Origin: an uncultured Bacteroidales bacterium
GTDB taxonomy: Bacteria > Bacteroidota > Bacteroidia > Bacteroidales > FEN-979
Direction of reading: 5' to 3'
DNA: 7,444 nucleotides
NCBI GenBank assembly: GCA_903928285.1
Contig: CAIYQH010000137.1
Coordinates: 1 to 7,444 of the forward strand
Position numbers and translations under genes: made by a program. Under the pieces are notes generated by a model. It was not told where the DNA came from and ran no database searches. It was given only the letters and a program-made list of their open reading frames with translations. Below are positions 1 through 5,285 of the stretch, piece after piece. Numbering within the stretch: the first letter of the stretch is position 1; each line of letters starts with the position of its first letter.

Positions 1-41
1 GTTGCCATCTTATGTCTCTTTCTTTTCTTACCACTTGGCAT
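1..41 (-). CDS. Small, highly basic protein, N-terminal 13 codons only (cut by window edge)
   Basis: On the minus strand an ATG at 41-39 opens a frame reading MPSGKKRKRHKMA and running off the window. It starts 21 nt after the HU stop codon on the same strand, so the two are probably cotranscribed. Eight of the 13 visible residues are K, R or H, which implies RNA or DNA binding. From memory, Bacteroidota genomes carry a conserved ORF of about 30 codons with this opening, often left as hypothetical or unannotated. Its composition recalls very short ribosomal proteins such as the mS38/DUF1713 type, or the bL38 described from the Flavobacterium johnsoniae ribosome. I cannot confirm either identity from 13 residues. 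The gene is partial here only because the window ends. Confidence 0.65.
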   Translation of the reverse strand, partial: MPSGKKRKRHKMA

Positions 42-62
42 AATAAATCAGCTTAGAAGTTA

Positions 63-353
63 TTACTTCACTTTTACGTGTGATTTCACTTTATTTACAA
101 AGGTCTTGGCCGGCTTGAACGAAGGGATGTTGTGGGCGGGAATGATAAGCGTTGTGTTTCTTGAAATGTTCCTCCCTGTCTTTTCAGCTCTTTTTTTGAT
201 AATAAAACTCCCGAAACCTCTTAGGTAAACGTTTTGACCTGTGGTCATGGAATTCTTGATGGAATCCATGAAAGCTTCAACGGTGGCCTGAACGGCAACT
301 TTTTCAATACCAGTCTTATTAGCAATTTCTGCTACAATTTCTGCTTTTGTCAT
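63..353 (-). CDS. HU/IHF-family DNA-binding protein (96 aa)
   Basis: This is a nucleoid-associated, DNA-bending protein of the HU/IHF family (PF00216), expected to act as a dimer on chromosomal DNA. The N-terminal half (residues 1-40) is the helical dimerisation part. It is followed by the family signature RGFGSF (45-50), a beta-arm (about 53-77) and the FKPAK motif (79-83). The length is normal for the family. The arm-tip proline that intercalates in E. coli HU and IHF (GRNP) is replaced here: the sequence reads GRNIS (60-64). I recall related Bacteroidota proteins with the same change, so it is probably a clade trait. The gene is divergent from mutY and is followed at 21 nt by a tiny basic ORF. 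A -7 element at 429-422 suggests a leader of about 60 nt. Whether it is a homodimer HU or an IHF subunit cannot be told from sequence. Confidence 0.93.
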   Translation of the reverse strand: MTKAEIVAEIANKTGIEKVAVQATVEAFMDSIKNSMTTGQNVYLRGFGSFIIKKRAEKTGRNISRNTTLIIPAHNIPSFKPAKTFVNKVKSHVKVK

Positions 354-421
354 GTTTGATTAATATTAAAGTGTTATATATTGTTGTTACTGAATGCCTT
401 TTATAGCCGGAAAACGGGTTG

Positions 422-429
422 CAAATATA
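422..429 (-). promoter_or_regulatory. Candidate Bacteroidota -7 promoter element for the HU operon
   Basis: On the minus strand the sequence reads TATATTTG, a full match to the Bacteroidota sigma-factor -7 consensus TAnnTTTG. A TTTG at 449-446 could serve as the -33 element, but the spacer of 16 nt is shorter than the usual 19-21 nt. The expected transcription start lies near 415, about 60 nt upstream of the HU start codon. Confidence 0.55.
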
Positions 430-517
430 TGACTTTTTTGATAGACAAAGAAATAAAGCCAATTTTTATTCTGAATTTAAGGATTTTATCTGCCGGAGGA
501 GGCGCGGGATAATCGAT

Positions 518-525
518 TATCTTTG
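518..525 (+). promoter_or_regulatory. Candidate -7 promoter element for mutY
   Basis: TATCTTTG matches TAnnTTTG exactly. No clear -33 TTTG is seen upstream. Transcription would begin around 530-533, leaving a leader of only about 10 nt before the mutY ATG at 543. That fits the lack of any Shine-Dalgarno sequence there. It is divergent from the HU promoter, with the two -7 elements about 90 bp apart. Confidence 0.6.
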
Positions 526-542
526 CAAAACAGACGACTCTT

Positions 543-1607
543 ATGACATTTACAAGGCAATTGCTTGACTGGTATGATGTTAACAAACGCGACCTGCCAT
601 GGCGCCATACAAAGGATCCCTACCTGGTGTGGCTGTCGGAGGTTATCATGCAGCACACGCGCGTTGGGCAGGGGTTGCCCTACTATGAGAAATTTGCCTC
701 TGCATGGCCGACCGTGGGCGACCTGGCTGCCGCCGGGGAGCTTGACGTGCTAAAAATGTGGCAGGGGCTGGGCTATTATACCCGTGCCCGCAATCTCCAT
801 GCCACCGCCAGGCAAGTGGTGGAACAGTATAACGGCGCCTTCCCCGGAACCTATGAAGCGCTGAAGGCATTGAAGGGAGTAGGCGAATACACCGCCGCCG
901 CCATTGCCTCGATCGTGTTCAATCTTCCCCATCCTGTGGTCGATGGCAATGTTGTCCGCTTTATAACCCGGTTATACGGTATCCGTGAACCGGAGAGCCT
1001 GCCCTCAACCAGGAAGCTGATCCTTGGCCTCGCCACGCGGCTTATCGACCACGACCGACCGGGCGACTTCAACCAGGCGATGATGGAATACGGCGCCACG
1101 GTATGCACCCCGGCCAAACCCGGCTGTTCAGGCTGTATATTCAGCAACGGCTGTGCTTCGCTGTCGGAAGGAATAGTTGACATAGTACCTGTCAGGGGGG
1201 CGAAGCCCGCAGTTATACACCGGGTTATTCATTACCTCGTAATAACAGAGGGAAGTATATCAGGTGGCGATCACATCTTCCTGAACCGGCGAACCGGCAG
1301 CGATATCTGGAAGAACCTCTACGATTTCCCGCAACCGGAGGGGATTGCCGGTTCCGAAACCGACCGATCTCTTACCGAGGAGGAGATCCGGGAGGTTATT
1401 CAACCCGAAGGGATGGCCTTTTTGGGAGTTTCCCGCAAATATGTCCATCAGCTTACCCACCAGAAGCTGCAGGTGCGGTTCTACCGATTCCATTCAACGG
1501 GCAGGGCCGGGCTGCCCTTTGTCGCGGTGCCGCTGTGCGAACTGGCGGGTTATCCTGTACCCAGGGTGGTTGACCGTTACCTGAAGGAATATGCCATCTC
1601 AGGGTGA
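543..1607 (+). CDS. mutY: A/G-specific adenine glycosylase MutY (354 aa)
   Basis: MutY is the base-excision repair enzyme that removes adenine mispaired with 8-oxoguanine. The catalytic N-terminal part shows LPWR (18-21), the SEV segment with the likely catalytic Glu33, a helix-hairpin-helix with KGVGEYTAAA (111-120), and the catalytic Asp134 in VDGNV. The 4Fe-4S ligands Cys188, Cys195, Cys198 and Cys204 have exactly the C-X6-C-X2-C-X5-C spacing of the family. The C-terminal part (about 225-350) resembles the Nudix-like domain that recognises 8-oxoguanine, with HQLTHQKL near 300-310. Length matches the family (about 350 aa). The start is supported by alignment of the opening (LLDWYDVN) to the E. 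coli protein and by the -7 element 18 nt upstream. One residue stands out: the usual QQT motif beside the catalytic Glu reads QHT (37-39). The gene stands alone, divergent from the HU operon. Confidence 0.96.
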   Translation: MTFTRQLLDWYDVNKRDLPWRHTKDPYLVWLSEVIMQHTRVGQGLPYYEKFASAWPTVGDLAAAGELDVLKMWQGLGYYTRARNLHATARQVVEQYNGAFPGTYEALKALKGVGEYTAAAIASIVFNLPHPVVDGNVVRFITRLYGIREPESLPSTRKLILGLATRLIDHDRPGDFNQAMMEYGATVCTPAKPGCSGCIFSNGCASLSEGIVDIVPVRGAKPAVIHRVIHYLVITEGSISGGDHIFLNRRTGSDIWKNLYDFPQPEGIAGSETDRSLTEEEIREVIQPEGMAFLGVSRKYVHQLTHQKLQVRFYRFHSTGRAGLPFVAVPLCELAGYPVPRVVDRYLKEYAISG

Positions 1608-1608
1608 A

Positions 1609-1622
1609 ACGGGAGATTAACG
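1609..1622 (+). repeat. Stray single copy of the 11-bp repeat unit found at 7347-7444
   Basis: Starting 2 nt after the mutY stop codon, ACGGGAGATTAACG is identical over 14 bp to positions 7422-7435 inside the tandem array at the right end of the window. It covers one full 11-bp unit plus flanking bases. No second unit follows, so it is a solitary copy. A 14-bp match of this kind is unlikely by chance in a window this small. Confidence 0.5.
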
Positions 1623-1760
1623 TTATTTCACAGTGCTGGCTGATTATTCATATCGGTTTTTGTTGATCACGATTATTCCGGTTACCACTGTTAACAATCC
1701 TTTGCCTTTAAAAAAGTTGGCTGTCGCTGAAGTAATTGAACTCCTATTGTGTTAACTTTA

Positions 1761-1790
1761 CTTTCGTCTATGTTGCCACATAGTATAAAG
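1761..1790 (+). repeat. Imperfect hairpin, apparently a diverged copy of the 1830-1862 hairpin
   Basis: CTATGT (1768-1773) and ACATAG (1778-1783) form a perfect 6-bp stem with loop TGCC. Flanking CTTT (1761-1764) and AAAG (1787-1790) extend it across a 3x3 internal loop. The left flank TTACTTTC and the apex TGCCACA are shared with the hairpin at 1830-1862 about 70 bp downstream. It therefore looks like a decayed second copy of the same module rather than an unrelated palindrome. Confidence 0.45.
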
Positions 1791-1829
1791 AGATGTCCCA
1801 AAAGCAATGGAATGTTTTTTGTTCTAACC

Positions 1830-2005
1830 TTACTTTCTTTTTCTGCCACAAAAAGAAAGTAACAAAGAAAAGTCACCGCTTCATGAAAGGCACAAAAAAT
1901 CTTCGTCATTCGCTAAACTGCGGAAAACTCGTCGCTCCGCTCCTCGGACAGTCCGCAGTTTTACACTCATTCCCCGATTTTCTTAACGTGACTTTCATGA
2001 GGCGG
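1830..2005 (+). repeat. Highly structured palindromic repeat element (candidate REP-like or non-autonomous mobile element)
   Basis: Three inverted repeats lie in 176 bp. First, TTACTTTCTTTTT (1830-1842) and its exact complement (1850-1862) form a 13-bp perfect stem with a 7-nt CTGCCAC loop. Second, CCGCTTCATGAAAG (1876-1889) pairs with 1992-2005 at 13 of 14 positions and encloses the third. Third, AAACTGCGGA (1915-1924) is perfectly complementary to 1952-1961 across a 27-nt loop. One frame stays open through the element and joins the pseudogene downstream, but I do not regard it as coding. I recall similar sequence in intergenic regions of other Bacteroidota, which suggests a dispersed repeat. 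That cannot be checked here. The flanking 1623-1760 holds nothing recognisable apart from the small palindrome TGTTAACA (1689-1696). Confidence 0.6.
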
Positions 2006-2068
2006 TTTGCCTGCTTAGTTTGGGTTATTCCAGACAACTGTCACCATCGTGCTCATATAATGATCGCC

Positions 2069-2483
2069 ATGAAAAGGTTAATTTGCCTGTCAATGCTATT
2101 GGCCCTTTTTCTGAAATGTTCCCCGCAGGGCTTCCGGTGCGGCACCAGTAAGGTAACCGATATCGACGGTTATGTTTATCACACGGTTCTGATGGGCGGG
2201 CGTTGCTGGACCAGGGGGAACATTGCTGACTTCCGACACAACCTATTGGATTGATGCGTGCGGAACCGGGAAAGATGAATTTGACGGACGAGGTGGCGGG
2301 CATTATCAGGGAAATGGTCAGTTCACACTATTGAAAGATAATGCTTCCTGGATAACCTATAGTCCGGAATTTGGTCCGATGCTTAGAGAGATAAAAGTTT
2401 GCGGACTATCCATTTATCGAACAACAATCCAATGGCAAAACATAGGCGATGCCTATTCGGTAAGATGTGTGAAGGATGATTGA
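2069..2483 (+). pseudogene. Decayed FISUMP-domain lipoprotein or secreted protein gene, internally deleted and frameshifted
   Basis: Two fragments in different frames together resemble a FISUMP protein (TIGR02145 type). The first begins at ATG 2069 and reads a signal-peptide-like N-terminus (MKRLICLSMLLALFLKC), then VTDIDGYVYHTV and CW..GN, matching the usual VTDIDGNVY..V.IG.QVW..NL opening; it stops at 2252-2254. The second, another frame from about 2241 to the TGA at 2481-2483, reads EFDGRGGGHY, then REIKVC, then GDAYSVRCVKDD. That matches the family's C-terminal GF..PGG...SVRCVRD end. The roughly 100 residues normally lying between them (the LCP.GWHVP region) are missing. An internal deletion not divisible by three explains both the loss and the frame change near 2240. 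The Cys is not in a canonical lipobox. FISUMP proteins are Bacteroidota/Fibrobacterota surface or secreted proteins of unknown function. Confidence 0.72.
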
Positions 2484-2548
2484 TCGATTTTGGCGTATAG
2501 AGAAGGCGGATATGATTTCTGTCAATCAAATTTAACGATTTAGTAACC

Positions 2549-2576
2549 TTGCCACCGGCTAATTTTATTATCTTTG
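2549..2576 (+). promoter_or_regulatory. Candidate promoter of the MgtE-like/Nramp operon
   Basis: TATCTTTG at 2569-2576 is an exact TAnnTTTG -7 element, and TTG at 2549-2551 could be the -33 element with a 17-nt spacer. Transcription would start near 2583, giving an unusually long leader of about 140 nt before the first start codon at 2723. The leader contains a short ORF and a small hairpin, listed separately. Confidence 0.55.
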
Positions 2577-2598
2577 CCCCCTCATATTTCAACAATCA

Positions 2599-2649
2599 AT
2601 GGACGACTTACCTGACCGAAGCATTCAGAACAATCCACCCCTGCACTGA
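2599..2649 (+). other. Possible upstream leader ORF of 16 codons
   Basis: An ATG at 2599, about 16 nt after the predicted transcription start, opens a 16-codon frame reading MDDLPDRSIQNNPPLH and closing with TGA at 2647-2649. It is the first ATG in the leader. It has an acidic, proline-containing N-terminus and a Pro-Pro pair three codons before the last. Enterobacterial Mg2+-transport leaders such as mgtL also encode short acidic/proline-bearing peptides that respond to Mg2+ or proline. There is no sequence homology to them and the ORF could be chance. It lacks a Shine-Dalgarno sequence, as is normal in this phylum. Confidence 0.25.
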
Positions 2650-2652
2650 GCG

Positions 2653-2719
2653 GTGTCCGGCCTGACATGATCCATGGGCTCGCATCCTTCAATACAGCGG
2701 ATAACATAAGAAGGAGGCC
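2653..2719 (+). promoter_or_regulatory. Possible leader structure masking the ribosome-binding site
   Basis: GTGTC (2653-2657) can pair with GACAT (2664-2668) through one G-U pair, leaving a CGGCCT loop. The GGCCT of this loop (2659-2663) is complementary to AGGCC at 2715-2719, which overlaps the Shine-Dalgarno sequence of the downstream gene. The hairpin starts 4 nt after the leader-ORF stop, so a ribosome at that stop would disrupt it. The helices are only 5 bp each, so this is a weak, speculative structure. Confidence 0.2.
2711..2717 (+). promoter_or_regulatory. Unusually strong Shine-Dalgarno sequence
   Basis: AAGGAGG lies 5 nt upstream of the ATG at 2723. Such near-perfect Shine-Dalgarno sequences are uncommon in Bacteroidota, whose ribosomes largely sequester the anti-Shine-Dalgarno end. 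It strongly supports the 2723 start and hints at special translational behaviour of this operon. Confidence 0.6.
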
Positions 2720-2722
2720 AGC

Positions 2723-3997
2723 ATGACATCACAGATTACCTTCTATTTAAGCCAGATCCTGGGGATGAAATACATCTCCGACGATGGCGCTGTACTTGGA
2801 AAAATCAAGGATTTTCTCATCGACCAGACCCCCTTGCCCGGCAAGGAGAGCGATCCGATACGCCCGCGCGTGGTCGCCATCCGCGTGAAAAGCGGAAAGG
2901 AGACCAGGGTGCTCGATTTTTCATCCTTCGAGATAAAGAAATTCAAACGCAAACTCAGGATCACCTGCCAGGAGGTTCATGACATCTCCCCTGCCGACTT
3001 TCAAAACTGCCTGTGGCTGGCCGAAAATATTCAGGACAAGCAGATCGTCGATATCAATGGCCGCAAGCTGGTCAGGGTGAACGATATCAGGCTGGTGATG
3101 ATCCCCGCGGGAACCTACGCCATTGCCGTGGATGTAGGCATTGACGGCCTGCTCAGGCGGATCGGCATCGGCAAGCCCATCCAGTCGGTGCTCGACCCTT
3201 TTAGCGTGGATATCCCCGGCAAGTTCATCCTCTGGGATGATATCGCCGCCGTTGATTTCTCCAATTCCAATATCAGGCTGTCGAAATCATCGTCGAAGCT
3301 CAATACGCTGCACCCCTCCGACATTGCCGATATCATCGAGGATCTCGACAAGGCATCGCGCACCTATGTCTTTGCCTCGCTCGACGAAGAGACTGCCGCC
3401 GACGTGCTCGAAGAACTCGAACCGCATGTCCAGATCCACATCGTGGAGAGCCTGCCTGTTGAAAAGGTGGCCGACGTGCTCGAATTAATGCCGGCCGACG
3501 AGGTTGCCGACCTGCTCGACAGCTTAGCCGACGATACCGCCGAGAAGCTGCTCGACGAGATGGAGAAGGAATCATCCGAAGAGGTCAGGGAGCTGCTCGA
3601 ATATCCCAGCAAGGTGGTGGGTTCGCTGATGACCACCGACTACTATACCTTCGACGAAGATCTGACAGTGAACGAAACGCTCGGAGAGCTCCGCCGCCAG
3701 CAACCTGAACCGGCGCATATCTATTCGATCATCGTCGTCGACAAACATGAACGGTTCCTGTCGTCGGTTTCCTTAGGGGAACTCGTCATCGCCGATCCTG
3801 CAAGGCAGCTGAAGGAGATCATGAACAAACATGCCGTGACGGTATTCGACGACGATAAGGTCGATTCGCTCGCCGACCTGGTATCCCGTTACAACCTGCT
3901 TGCCGTGCCTGTGATCAACAAAAGCAGGCAGATGGAGGGGGTTGTGGTGGTCGAAGACATTGTAGAGGACCTGTTAAGCAGGGGAAAAACCAGATAA
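2723..3997 (+). CDS. Soluble PRC-barrel/MgtE_N/CBS protein, probable metal-sensing regulator of the adjacent transporter (424 aa)
   Basis: The protein is hydrophilic, with no membrane segment or signal peptide. Residues about 8-85 and 98-185 look like PRC-barrel-type beta domains (e.g. LVRVNDIRLVMIP after 114). From LHPSDIADIIEDL (196 onward) to about 293 it matches the MgtE N-terminal superhelix (PF03448), with DVLEEL, ADVLELMPADEVADLL and EKLLDEM repeats. YPSKVVGSLMTT (294-305) is the hallmark junction into the first CBS domain; the second runs about 367-420 and ends with VEDIVEDLL. In MgtE this N-CBS unit is the cytosolic gate that binds Mg2+ and closes the pore. Here the MgtE membrane domain is absent, and an Nramp-like transporter gene starts 18 nt downstream instead. 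I infer that it senses Mg2+ or Mn2+ and controls that transporter. It should not be annotated as a transporter itself. Start chosen by the AAGGAGG at 2711. Confidence 0.88.
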   Translation: MTSQITFYLSQILGMKYISDDGAVLGKIKDFLIDQTPLPGKESDPIRPRVVAIRVKSGKETRVLDFSSFEIKKFKRKLRITCQEVHDISPADFQNCLWLAENIQDKQIVDINGRKLVRVNDIRLVMIPAGTYAIAVDVGIDGLLRRIGIGKPIQSVLDPFSVDIPGKFILWDDIAAVDFSNSNIRLSKSSSKLNTLHPSDIADIIEDLDKASRTYVFASLDEETAADVLEELEPHVQIHIVESLPVEKVADVLELMPADEVADLLDSLADDTAEKLLDEMEKESSEEVRELLEYPSKVVGSLMTTDYYTFDEDLTVNETLGELRRQQPEPAHIYSIIVVDKHERFLSSVSLGELVIADPARQLKEIMNKHAVTVFDDDKVDSLADLVSRYNLLAVPVINKSRQMEGVVVVEDIVEDLLSRGKTR

Positions 3998-4015
3998 TCA
4001 GAGAAAGGGAATCTC

Positions 4016-5263
4016 ATGGCAGCATCAATCAGACGTAAATCCATCTGGAGGAATATCGCATTTTTCCTGGCTATTTTGGGGCCGGGCATCATCACCGGCA
4101 GTGTCGACAACGATGCCGGCGGGATCACCACCTATTCGGTCGCAGGAGCGCTTTATGGCTATAAACTGCTCTGGACGCTCATCCCCTCGTTCATCGTGCT
4201 GGTGATCGTGCAGGAGATGAATGCCCGCATGGGGATCGTGACAGGCAAAGGGCTGGCCGACCTGATCCGTGAAAACGCGGGGGTAAAGGTCACCTTTTTT
4301 ATCTTCATCGGGTTGCTGCTGGCCGATATCGGCAACACCACCACTGAATTTGCCGGCGTTGCGGGAAGCATGGAGGTCTTCTCCGTCAGCAAGTATATCT
4401 CGGTTCCCATTGTAGCGGCCATGGTTTGGTTTATGGTGGTGAAGGGGAATTATAAATTTGCAGAACGCATTTTTTTGATATTCAGTGTTTCCCTGCTGAT
4501 GTACGTGGTGTCGGCCCTGATGGGTCATCCCGACTGGAAGGCCATCGGCAGCTCGATCGTAAAGCCGCAGATGGATTTCGACCAGCAATCGATCATGATG
4601 ATCGTGGGGATCATCGGCACCACCATCGCCCCCTGGATGCAGTTTTACATGCAGTCGTCGGTCATTGAAAAGGGACTTAAGATCAAGGAATACAAGTATA
4701 CCCTGCTGGATATCTTTGTAGGGTGCACCGCCACTGTGGTCGTTGCCTTTTTTATCATCGTGGCCTGCGCCTCCACCCTTCATGCGAAGGGGATCGTCAT
4801 CAACGAGGCCAAGGATGCCGCCCTTGCGCTGGAACCGCTGGCCGGGGCCCTTTCGAAAAATGTTTTTGCCTTTGGGTTGTTTATCGCCTCTATCTTCTCC
4901 GCCACCATCCTGCCGCTGGCCACCGCCTTTTACGTATGCGAGGCCTTTGGTTTTGAAGCAGGGATCGATAAAAAGTGGGAAGAGGCACCCGAGTTTTACG
5001 TGCTTTATACCAGCATCATGGCGCTCGGGGTGATCATCATTCTCATTCCCAATGCCCCGCTGATCGCCATCACCCTCTGGACCCAGATCATCAACGGGCT
5101 CCTGCTGCCGGTCGTGCTGGTGTGCATGATCCTGCTGGTAAACAACAAGAAGATCATGGGGGAATATACCAACAAACCAATCCAGAACATCATCGGCTGG
5201 GGAACAGTGATCATTCTGATCGGGTTATCCCTTGTATGGCTGGCGTTGTTCCTGTTGGGATAG
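4016..5263 (+). CDS. Atypical Nramp-family divalent metal transporter (415 aa)
   Basis: This inner-membrane protein has about 11 hydrophobic segments and the Nramp (PF01566) fold signature: GPGIITGS at 22-29 in TM1 and the TM6 helix around 195-213. It presumably moves divalent cations. Two substrate-site motifs differ from classical MntH/DMT1. The TM1 DPGN motif aligns to D33-A-G-G36, so the Asp is kept but the Asn ligand is lost. The TM6 MPH motif aligns to A205-P-W207, so the metal-binding Met and the conserved His are lost. Loss of the soft Met ligand is a feature reported for the Nramp-related magnesium transporters (NRMT), so Mg2+ or Mn2+ are more likely substrates than Fe2+. It follows the MgtE_N/CBS protein after 18 nt (weak GAAAGGGA ribosome site), clearly one operon. 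It ends 22 nt from the convergent gene with no evident terminator hairpin between. Substrate is inferred. Confidence 0.9.
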   Translation: MAASIRRKSIWRNIAFFLAILGPGIITGSVDNDAGGITTYSVAGALYGYKLLWTLIPSFIVLVIVQEMNARMGIVTGKGLADLIRENAGVKVTFFIFIGLLLADIGNTTTEFAGVAGSMEVFSVSKYISVPIVAAMVWFMVVKGNYKFAERIFLIFSVSLLMYVVSALMGHPDWKAIGSSIVKPQMDFDQQSIMMIVGIIGTTIAPWMQFYMQSSVIEKGLKIKEYKYTLLDIFVGCTATVVVAFFIIVACASTLHAKGIVINEAKDAALALEPLAGALSKNVFAFGLFIASIFSATILPLATAFYVCEAFGFEAGIDKKWEEAPEFYVLYTSIMALGVIIILIPNAPLIAITLWTQIINGLLLPVVLVCMILLVNNKKIMGEYTNKPIQNIIGWGTVIILIGLSLVWLALFLLG

Positions 5264-5285
5264 AACCAGCTGCGGTCAGGCTCCT

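Noticed and set aside
401..586. 61-codon minus-strand frame across the HU-mutY intergenic region
   Set aside because: It overlaps both promoters and the mutY start, and has no homology signal or start context.
1689..1696. TGTTAACA palindrome as an operator
   Set aside because: An 8-bp AT-rich palindrome is expected by chance and no promoter or gene start lies beside it.
1830..1862. Rho-independent terminator of mutY
   Set aside because: The stem is almost wholly A-T, lies over 220 bp past the mutY stop, and lacks a following U tract. It is better explained as part of the palindromic element.
1793..2254. 153-codon plus-strand open frame running from the repeat element into the FISUMP N-terminus
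   Set aside because: The first 90 codons translate the palindromic element (Lys/Arg-rich, no domain). Only the part after 2069 has family similarity, so a fused protein would be an artefact.
2583..2722. Known Mg2+ (M-box) or Mn2+ (yybP-ykoY) riboswitch ahead of the operon
   Set aside because: I could not find the conserved multi-stem architecture or signature loops of either class by eye; the leader is also short for an M-box.
4025..4783. 252-codon minus-strand open frame inside the Nramp gene
   Set aside because: It is fully antisense to a well-supported transporter and its His/Asp/Gly-rich translation is typical of an antisense shadow. No domain is recognisable.
5264..5285. Bidirectional terminator between the convergent transporter and glycosyltransferase genes
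   Set aside because: The 22-bp gap holds only a 3-bp AGC/GCT inverted repeat and no convincing stem with a T tract.
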